This document shows, piece by piece, positions 23,276-24,550 of a stretch of 24,550 nucleotides of DNA. Every line of letters starts with the position of its first letter. Within the stretch, counting starts at the first letter, position 1. This DNA is from Deltaproteobacteria bacterium (GTDB lineage Bacteria; Myxococcota; B64-G9), in the NCBI GenBank assembly GCA_003647095.1, contig QMME01000010.1, positions 1-24,550 on the forward strand. Direction: 5' to 3'. Position numbers and translations under genes: made by a program. The notes below the pieces were generated by a model. That model was given only the letters and a program-made list of their open reading frames with translations, was not told the DNA's origin and did not search any database.

Positions 23276-24550
23276 ATGGCAACTCCTGCCCCCAAAGCGC
23301 TTCTCAAGGTCGGTTACATGTGCAACAACAACTGTGTCTTCTGTCATTCCGCACCGCACCGGGGCCACGAATCGACGCTCGAGGAAATCGACAGAAAGGT
23401 CACCGCCGCCGCCAGGCTGGGAGCCAGGATGCTGGTGCTCTCCGGTGGCGATCCCACCGTTCGCCGTGACCTGCTGGACATCGCCGCCCTGGTCGGAAAG
23501 GCCGGTCTGGGCCTGGGCCTGGTGACCAATGGCCGCATGCTGGCCTACCGGGGTCTGGCAAAGAAGCTGCTGGACGCCGGCTTGCAATACGCCCAGGTGT
23601 CGCTGGCGGGGCCCATTCCGGAGATTCACAACCGCCATGCTCGCACCGATTCCTTCAAGCAAACTATTGCAGGCATCAGCCACCTGGCCGGTTCCATTGA
23701 GAAACTCACCGTCAACGTGGTAATCACCCGCTGGAACCTCGATCACCTGGACCAGATCTCCGATTTACTGAATCGCTTTCCCAACTGCCGCCTCAAGTTG
23801 TCGGTCGTCGAACCCGAGGGCAATGCTCTGGCCAGCTTCGACACCCTGGTTCCCTCCCTGACCGAAACCGCCAGCAGGATAGTCGCCGTTATCGAGCGGG
23901 CCGCCCGCCAGGATACATTGCCCCGGCCGGTCTTCGACGGTCTGCCCCTGTGCCTGGTGCCTGCCAGGTTGCACCACCGGGAATCGGGTCTCAGGGAGGA
24001 CGGCTTCTTCATGATGTCCGAGGCCTTGGAGAATGACTGGTATCCCATCAACGAATCCAACCGTCGCTTTGCCCCATCCTGCCGGACCTGCAGCCTCCGG
24101 CAGCGTTGTCGCGGCGTCTACGAACAGTATCTGCTCCGGCGTGGAGATTCCGAATTGCAGGCACTGGCGGTGCCGGTGGCCAACTCATTCCTGGTGGAAG
24201 GAAGTGCCGGTTGCGGGCCGGGTGAAGACCTGTTCGGGGACGGCACCTGCCGGGTCAGGCAAGGACGAAGCACCCCTCCTGACCCTGTCCGCGGCGTGCT
24301 GGTGGATACCGGCAAGGGATTCTTTTGCCGTTACCATGTCTCCACCCGGGACTTTTCCGATGCCGCGATCACTCATGCCCTGCAACAACAGGAGCAACTC
24401 TATGCCTCTCGGCAGGACCTGGCCAGCGCCGGTGACATCTCCAGGCACCTGCGCAAGCTTTCACTGGTCGAGCAGTGCCGGTCCTGCAGCCTGCGGCGCC
24501 TGTGTGGTGGAGCCTGGCGACAGGAACGGAAGACAAATGCCTTCGTATTA
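23276..24550 (+). CDS. SPASM-like radical SAM protein (C-terminus outside window)
   Basis: 425 codons are open from ATG 23276 to the right edge with no stop, so the gene is partial. C16-N-N-N-C20-V-F-C23 lies very near the N-terminus, with no extra N-terminal domain. The SAM-binding motif reads G57-G-D-P instead of GGEP, a tolerated variant. C226 (LPLCLVP) plus C269-x2-C272-x5-C278 form one auxiliary-cluster pattern. A second C401-x2-C404-x5-C410 lies near the edge, so the protein may hold two auxiliary clusters, as full SPASM enzymes do, or be starting a second unit. It is divergent from the double radical SAM at 20926 with ~106 bases between. It closely resembles the second half of that protein and half 1 of the 800-residue protein. 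The substrate is unknown. Confidence 0.88.
   Translation, partial: MATPAPKALLKVGYMCNNNCVFCHSAPHRGHESTLEEIDRKVTAAARLGARMLVLSGGDPTVRRDLLDIAALVGKAGLGLGLVTNGRMLAYRGLAKKLLDAGLQYAQVSLAGPIPEIHNRHARTDSFKQTIAGISHLAGSIEKLTVNVVITRWNLDHLDQISDLLNRFPNCRLKLSVVEPEGNALASFDTLVPSLTETASRIVAVIERAARQDTLPRPVFDGLPLCLVPARLHHRESGLREDGFFMMSEALENDWYPINESNRRFAPSCRTCSLRQRCRGVYEQYLLRRGDSELQALAVPVANSFLVEGSAGCGPGEDLFGDGTCRVRQGRSTPPDPVRGVLVDTGKGFFCRYHVSTRDFSDAAITHALQQQEQLYASRQDLASAGDISRHLRKLSLVEQCRSCSLRRLCGGAWRQERKTNAFVL

Noticed and set aside
1..24550. CRISPR arrays, tRNA, rRNA, insertion sequences, RiPP precursor peptide
   Set aside because: No regularly spaced repeats, no tRNA-like cloverleaf noticed, no transposase, and no small gene with a Cys-rich or leader-core pattern in the short intergenic gaps; no gap exceeds about 110 bases.

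Overview
The window is GC-rich, densely coding bacterial DNA dominated by two kinds of anaerobe-type metalloenzyme. There are two complete nitrogenase-like gene sets (an Fe-protein-like H subunit and two component-1-like subunits, here called D and K). There are also seven radical SAM genes, two of which carry two radical SAM domains each, giving nine CxxxCxxC sites. No rRNA, tRNA, CRISPR array or transposase was seen. The organism is probably an anaerobic bacterium, judged only from the many oxygen-sensitive Fe-S enzymes. I cannot assign a phylum. Several genes at the head of a transcription unit have a TAnnnT box 8-10 bases before ATG and no Shine-Dalgarno, whereas operon-internal genes have good ribosome binding sites. 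That suggests a lineage that uses leaderless mRNAs.

Layout. 1-2982 (minus): a membrane GT-C-type glycosyltransferase-like protein followed by a B12-binding radical SAM protein that runs off the left edge. 3006-8574 (plus): a sigma70-type promoter, then module 1, radical SAM - H1 - D1 - K1, with H1/D1/K1 overlapping. 8668-13764 (plus): module 2, a paralogous radical SAM - D2 - H2 - K2, in which the H gene has moved between D and K. 13771-18422 (minus): an 800-residue double radical SAM protein and a 729-residue polytopic membrane protein. 18494-19706 (plus): a secreted Cys-rich protein of unknown function. 19715-23169 (minus): a translationally coupled pair, a B12-type/SPASM-type double radical SAM fusion and an SPL/COG1533-like radical SAM. 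23276-24550 (plus): another SPASM-like radical SAM gene that runs off the right edge.

How they may work together (inference). H1 and H2 keep the Walker A motif and both cluster cysteines of NifH, so each can plausibly pass electrons to a D/K partner. The D/K pairs keep only three of the cysteines that bind the nitrogenase P-cluster (two in D, one in K). This resembles the simpler [4Fe-4S] arrangement of the dark protochlorophyllide reductase class more than true nitrogenase. The two modules could be two reductases with different substrates, or a catalytic pair plus a NifEN-like assembly pair served by the radical SAM proteins in the way NifB serves nitrogenase. No molybdenum nitrogenase accessory gene (nifB, nifV and others), bacteriochlorophyll gene or F430 gene is present, so the substrate is unknown. 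A short N-terminal beta-rich segment appears to be shared by D1, D2, the module-1 radical SAM and the SPL-like radical SAM. It ties the distant parts of the window into one system.
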